64,000 nt of DNA from Mycobacterium sp. OAS707 (GTDB lineage Bacteria; Actinomycetota; Actinomycetes; Mycobacteriales; Mycobacteriaceae): contig NZ_JADBDS010000002.1 in the NCBI RefSeq assembly GCF_014873705.1, forward strand, positions 1,302,001-1,366,000. The letters are read 5' to 3'. The notes under the pieces are model-generated. The model did no database searches. It was not told the origin of the DNA and was given only the letters and a program-made list of their open reading frames with translations. This document shows, piece by piece, positions 60,494-64,000 of this stretch; the stretch's first letter is position 1, and each line of letters begins with the position of its first letter. The position numbers and the translations under genes were made by a program.

Positions 60494-61483
60494 CTACTTG
60501 ATGGCGATCGGGTTGATGGGTGAGCCGACGGCACCGGTCACTCGTAACGGTGGTGCGACGAGCTGGAATTCATAGACACCGTCGGCGGCGCAGTCCGCTG
60601 CCAGCGCGGTCAGGTCCCAATACTCGCCGAGCATCAGGCCCATGTCTCGCAGGCAGAGCATGTGCATCGGCAGAAACGCGCCTTCGACCCCGGACACCGG
60701 GTTCTCGACCATCAGGTTGTCGGCCGCGACTGCCGCGACCTCGTGGTCGTGCAGCCACTGCGCGCATGTCCAGTCGAGGCCCGCTCCGGGTTCGCCGCCA
60801 TCGCCGGTCTCCAGAAAGCGTGCCCACCAACCGGTTCGGACCAGGACGATGTCACCGCGCGTGACGATGACGCCTTGTGCTTTCGCGGCCGCGTCGAGCT
60901 CGTCGGGCGTGATCGGATCGCCCATTCCGCAGAAGGTCTCCACACCGCGGAGCGCGACGATGTCGAGCAGCACGCCGCGGGAGGTGATGCCCTTGCCGTC
61001 CACCTTGTCGATACCGCAGTAGAAGGCGCCGGCACTCGTGACGGAGTTCGCCGGAAAGCCGTTGTACAGGTAGTCCTCGTAGTAGACGTGCGACAACGCA
61101 TCCCACTGGGTGGCGGCCTGCAGCGGCATGATGATGATGTCGTCGTTGAACCGCATCGGGTTGCCCTCGAAATATCCGGCCAGCTGGCCGGCCGCGGGGT
61201 TGGTCAACCATTTGGGTCCGTACTCAAGCAACGTCGCGGCGTCGCCGCCGTCGATGGTCATCACGTGTAGCGGGTTCTGCCGGAAATGAAAAGCGCCCTG
61301 CGGCCCCGACGATCCGAAATCGACGCCAAGCGGAAATACCTTGCCGTGCTTGACGAGACCGGCCGCCTCGGCGACCTTGGCCGCCGTGATGAAATTCAGC
61401 GTGCCGAGCTCGTCGGCGTCACCCCAGCGTCCCCAGTTGCGAACGTCGTCGGCCACCCGACGGAAATCGGTCATGCCTGCCAT
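60494..61483 (-). CDS. Cyclase family protein (kynurenine-formamidase-like fold)
   Basis: This 329-residue protein belongs to the metal-dependent cyclase/KynB family. The usual HxGTHxD metal motif reads ATQWDALSHVYY, the variant seen in a large uncharacterised branch. It continues with TRGDIVLVRTGWW and ends with APPLRVTGAVGSPINPIAIK, which is typical. Members hydrolyse or cyclise ring amides, lactones or ring-cleavage products. The ATG at 61483 overlaps the SDR stop; ATG 61474 is the alternative. Confidence 0.85.
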   Translation of the reverse strand: MAGMTDFRRVADDVRNWGRWGDADELGTLNFITAAKVAEAAGLVKHGKVFPLGVDFGSSGPQGAFHFRQNPLHVMTIDGGDAATLLEYGPKWLTNPAAGQLAGYFEGNPMRFNDDIIIMPLQAATQWDALSHVYYEDYLYNGFPANSVTSAGAFYCGIDKVDGKGITSRGVLLDIVALRGVETFCGMGDPITPDELDAAAKAQGVIVTRGDIVLVRTGWWARFLETGDGGEPGAGLDWTCAQWLHDHEVAAVAADNLMVENPVSGVEGAFLPMHMLCLRDMGLMLGEYWDLTALAADCAADGVYEFQLVAPPLRVTGAVGSPINPIAIK

Positions 61484-62295
61484 CACTCGCCTCCCGGCTT
61501 CATCGTCGCGGCGCCGACCGTGCCGCCGTCCACCCAGATCACCTGTCCGGTGAGGTAACTGGCGGCCCGGCTGTTCAAGAAGACCAGCACACTGGCCTGT
61601 TCATCGGGTTCAGCGGCCCGGCCCAGCGGCGTACTGAACGAATCGAGGAACTCCGGGCCGTACGCCGTCCGCAGCTGGTCGAGAATCGGGGTGTCGGTGA
61701 CACCCGGTGCGGTGCAGTTGATCCGGATTCCCTTGGCGCCGAGGGCTGTGACATTGGCCATCCCGTAGAGGATGATCGCCTCCTTGGACAGCCGGTAGCC
61801 GCCACCGTCAGCGACCGGCCGCGGATTGCGCTCGCACCATTCGATGCCCGCGGCCATCGACTCAGTGTCCAGCAGGCCGGCGGTCACAGAGGCGTTTTCC
61901 CGGTAGGCCGACGCCGCCAGCGACGACACGTTGGCGATCGCGGATCCGGGCGGCATCTTGGGCACCAATGCCTCGGTGAATCGCCGGGTGCCGAGGAAGT
62001 TGATGGTGACCACGCGCAGCGGGTCGCCGATGCCCGACGAAACGCCCGCGATGTTGAACAGGGAGTCTATTGGACCGGCTATCGCCGCGGCGGCCCGATC
62101 GATCGACTCGGCGTCGCCCAGATCGACCGCGTGAAACTCCTTGAGCTGCAGCGCAGGCCGTTGAACGTCGAGGCCGACGACCTGAGCGCCGAGATCGGTC
62201 AGCTGCCGTGCAACGGATGCACCGATACCGGACGCACATCCGGTGACAACGGCGCGGCGGCCGTCGTAACGGAACAGCTCATCGGTCTGCGTCAC
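61483..62295 (-). CDS. SDR family oxidoreductase, 3-alpha-HSD/coniferyl-alcohol-DH-like
   Basis: A 270-residue SDR with TGCASGIG (18-25), NIAG (81-84) in place of NNAG, SS at 124-125 and Y167/K171 in GYRLSKEA. The long stretch before the catalytic Tyr and the GIEWCERN segment match the coniferyl-alcohol dehydrogenase/3-alpha-hydroxysteroid dehydrogenase type. This fits a hydroxysteroid or similar ring-alcohol substrate. It overlaps the LLM gene by 4 bp. Confidence 0.9.
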   Translation of the reverse strand: MTQTDELFRYDGRRAVVTGCASGIGASVARQLTDLGAQVVGLDVQRPALQLKEFHAVDLGDAESIDRAAAAIAGPIDSLFNIAGVSSGIGDPLRVVTINFLGTRRFTEALVPKMPPGSAIANVSSLAASAYRENASVTAGLLDTESMAAGIEWCERNPRPVADGGGYRLSKEAIILYGMANVTALGAKGIRINCTAPGVTDTPILDQLRTAYGPEFLDSFSTPLGRAAEPDEQASVLVFLNSRAASYLTGQVIWVDGGTVGAATMKPGGE

Positions 62296-63620
62296 TTGTC
62301 CGCGTTCGGATTCCTGCTCGTCCAGCCCTCTCCCGACTTGAGTTTGGCGGCCGCGGCCTCGATACCGGCGTTCATTTCCTCCATCGCCAGCGACACCTCG
62401 TTGGCGGTGTAGTTCTCACGACCGGTAGGCAGACCGCCGAATGAGTAGGTCTCGTCGAACAGCGGAGCCGTCGACGTCGGCCTGCGCGCCTCTGCCTTCT
62501 CCAGAATCGGCGCCATCCGCTTGGCTTTCTCGGCGGCCGCCTTCTCCTCGCGCTCGATGAACTCGGGCAACACTTCGGAGCCCATCAGCTCGATCGACTC
62601 CATCGTCTCTTCGTGGCGGCGTGGAGTCAGCAGCAGGATCAGTTCGTCGACCCCGCTCTCCTCGTAGCCCCGCAGGAACTCCCGCACGGTGGCGGGGCTG
62701 CCGATCGGACCGCGGTCAGGCCCGTAGACGATGCTCGGATCCTTTTCGATCTCCTCGAGGTGGCGCTGCCACACGCCGGTGCGGCCGGGCGTGTGCATGC
62801 CGGTCATGTAGTAGTGCATGATGCCGAACGCGAAGAACCCGCCGCCCTTGCCGAGGCGCTCGATGGCCTGCTCGTCTGTGGGTGCCACCATCATCGACAA
62901 ATCGCCGCCGATGGCGAGGATGTTCGGGTTCATCTGCGGCGTGACGGGCACGGCACTCTCCTCGAACTCCTTGTAGTAGCCGTTCACCCGCTCTGTCAGA
63001 GGGCCCGGTCCGGTGTACGCGAAACTCAATGCGCCGAGACCCTTTTGCGCGGCCATCGACACCGACGCCGGGCGGGTGCATGCGACCCATACCGGCGGGT
63101 GTGGCTTCTGTAGCGGCTTGGGAACCACATTGCGCGGCGGCATTTCGACGTGCTCGCCCTTGAATCCGGTGAACGGCTCTTCGATCATGCAGCGGATCGA
63201 AACCTCGAGAGCCTCTTCCCACATCTTGCGTTTGTCGGCCGGATCGATGCCGAAGCCGCCGAGCTCGCCCACCGATGACGACTCGCCGGTGCCGAACTCC
63301 ACGCGGCCATTGGACAGCAGGTCCAGTGTCGAGACGCGCTCGGCGACGCGAGCGGGGTGATTGACCGCGGGCGGCAGATGCATGATGCCGAAGCCGAGCC
63401 GAATGTCCTTGGTGCGCTGGCTCGCTGCGGCGAGGAAGATCTCCGGTGCGGTGGAGTGGCAGTACTCCTCGAGGAAGTGGTGTTCGGTCAGCCACACCGT
63501 CGAGAAGCCCGCCTTGTCTGCGGCCTCGACCTCGTCGAGCCCGTCCTGGAAAAGCTTGTGCTCATCGTCGGGCGTCCACGGCCGCGGCAGCGGGAATTCG
63601 TAGAACAGGGAAATCTTCAC
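62292..63620 (-). CDS. LLM-class flavin-dependent oxidoreductase
   Basis: This 442-residue TIM-barrel protein is longer than the LLM protein at 19932. Family signatures are [20 protein letters not shown] near residue 40, [32 protein letters not shown], and a C-terminal helical tail of about 80 residues rich in Glu/Lys/Ala. It is probably a flavin- or F420-dependent monooxygenase or reductase. It lies between the KstD-like gene (4-bp overlap) and an SDR, suggesting steps on one ketone substrate. Confidence 0.9.
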   Translation of the reverse strand: MKISLFYEFPLPRPWTPDDEHKLFQDGLDEVEAADKAGFSTVWLTEHHFLEEYCHSTAPEIFLAAASQRTKDIRLGFGIMHLPPAVNHPARVAERVSTLDLLSNGRVEFGTGESSSVGELGGFGIDPADKRKMWEEALEVSIRCMIEEPFTGFKGEHVEMPPRNVVPKPLQKPHPPVWVACTRPASVSMAAQKGLGALSFAYTGPGPLTERVNGYYKEFEESAVPVTPQMNPNILAIGGDLSMMVAPTDEQAIERLGKGGGFFAFGIMHYYMTGMHTPGRTGVWQRHLEEIEKDPSIVYGPDRGPIGSPATVREFLRGYEESGVDELILLLTPRRHEETMESIELMGSEVLPEFIEREEKAAAEKAKRMAPILEKAEARRPTSTAPLFDETYSFGGLPTGRENYTANEVSLAMEEMNAGIEAAAAKLKSGEGWTSRNPNADK

Positions 63621-64000
63621 TTGCTTCCTCCTTGGGAGATCGAGCGGTCTTGTCGGTTGATCCCGGATGTCGCTGCGATGTGTGTGGCCGCGACGTAACC
63701 GAACGTCATGGCCGGGCCGATGGTTGCGCCCGCTCCCGCGTAGCTGCGTCCCATCACAGCAGCTGACGCATTACCAACGGCGTAAAGGCCTTTCACGATG
63801 CTGTCGTCCTCGCGCAGCACGCGCGCGAACTCGTCGGTGCGCAGGCCGCCCGACGTGCCGAGGTCACCGAGGATGATCTGGAACGCGTAGTAAGGCGGCT
63901 TGCCCAGCGGATACAGGTTGGGGTTGGGCAACGTCGGGTCGCCGTAGTAGTTGTCGTAGGCGGAGTCGCCGCGGTTGAAGTCGTCGTCGTGGCCCCTGCG
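63617..64000 (-). CDS. 3-ketosteroid Delta1-dehydrogenase-like flavoprotein, C-terminal part
   Basis: Only the last 127 residues are visible; the rest lies beyond the right edge. [50 protein letters not shown] and [19 protein letters not shown] are the C-terminal FAD-domain and substrate-loop motifs of KstD-type enzymes, including the Tyr-rich DNYYGD segment. The family introduces a 1,2-double bond into 3-ketosteroids and related ring ketones. It is the most direct hint in the window that the substrate is steroid-like. Confidence 0.88.
   Translation of the reverse strand, partial: RRGHDDDFNRGDSAYDNYYGDPTLPNPNLYPLGKPPYYAFQIILGDLGTSGGLRTDEFARVLREDDSIVKGLYAVGNASAAVMGRSYAGAGATIGPAMTFGYVAATHIAATSGINRQDRSISQGGSK

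Noticed and set aside
1..64000. CRISPR arrays, insertion sequences, tRNA/rRNA genes, phage genes
   Set aside because: No spaced direct repeats, transposase motifs, RNA gene signatures or phage proteins were seen. Similar SDR, P450 and ACAD genes are paralogues, not mobile repeats.

Overview
The window is high-GC actinobacterial DNA and looks like a fast-growing Mycobacterium (Mycolicibacterium) or a close relative. The reasons are: GTG starts and ATGA/GTGA stop-start overlaps throughout, leaderless-looking genes, a wax-ester synthase/DGAT, F420-type luciferase-like oxidoreductases, several mycofactocin-coupled SDRs plus an NDMA-dependent alcohol dehydrogenase, and many acyl-CoA dehydrogenases and TetR repressors. 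No rRNA, tRNA, IS element, CRISPR or phage gene was seen. Essentially the whole 64 kb is a catabolic region for hydrophobic (steroid-, terpenoid- or aromatic-like) compounds. Genes are cut at both edges: a P450 at the left and a 3-ketosteroid-dehydrogenase-like flavoprotein at the right.

Layout. (A) 1-3863: truncated P450 divergent from a DapB-like reductase; orphan type-1 substrate-binding protein divergent from a TetR. (B) 3985-7416 (+): SDR, aldehyde dehydrogenase, NDMA-type alcohol dehydrogenase. (C) 7418-13404 (-): two mycofactocin SDRs, a double CMD protein, an ALDH, then a third mycofactocin SDR with a P450. (D) 13465-18142 (+): two TetRs, an acyl-CoA dehydrogenase paired with an APH-type kinase, a quinone oxidoreductase. 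(E) 18139-24198: small hypothetical gene with TetR, then (-) Rieske oxygenase, small Rieske-linked protein, TauD-type dioxygenase, LLM flavoprotein, CMD protein; LysR divergent. (F) 24203-31834 (-): amidohydrolase and a beta-oxidation set (two ACADs, SDR, CaiB, crotonase, thiolase). (G) 32086-37796 (+): CMD protein, second Rieske oxygenase with its small partner, metal-ligand-poor amidohydrolase, SnoaL-like protein, and a full-size plus a short ACAD. (H) 37971-39938 (-): crotonase and ACAD. (I) 40057-45521 (+): TetR, TesB thioesterase, second P450/mycofactocin-SDR pair, WS/DGAT. (J) 45518-48348: acyltransferase, epimerase, SDR. (K) 48345-64000 (-): sixteen genes including a fused double CaiB, two M24-fold proteins, an amidohydrolase, P450 with ferredoxin, TetR, a hydrolase, FMN reductase, cyclase, SDRs, LLM protein and the KstD-like gene.

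How it may work together (inference): P450s and Rieske/TauD oxygenases hydroxylate the substrate; mycofactocin SDRs, ADH and ALDHs take alcohols to acids; CaiB proteins supply CoA thioesters (no acyl-CoA ligase was seen); ACADs, crotonases, SDRs and thiolase shorten chains or open rings. TesB and WS/DGAT may release or store acyl groups. Regulation is local, through six TetRs and one LysR, most with a visible palindrome in the adjacent promoter. One palindrome type (GAGAA-N5-TTCTC) recurs in front of several operons between 32 and 42 kb and suggests a shared regulon.
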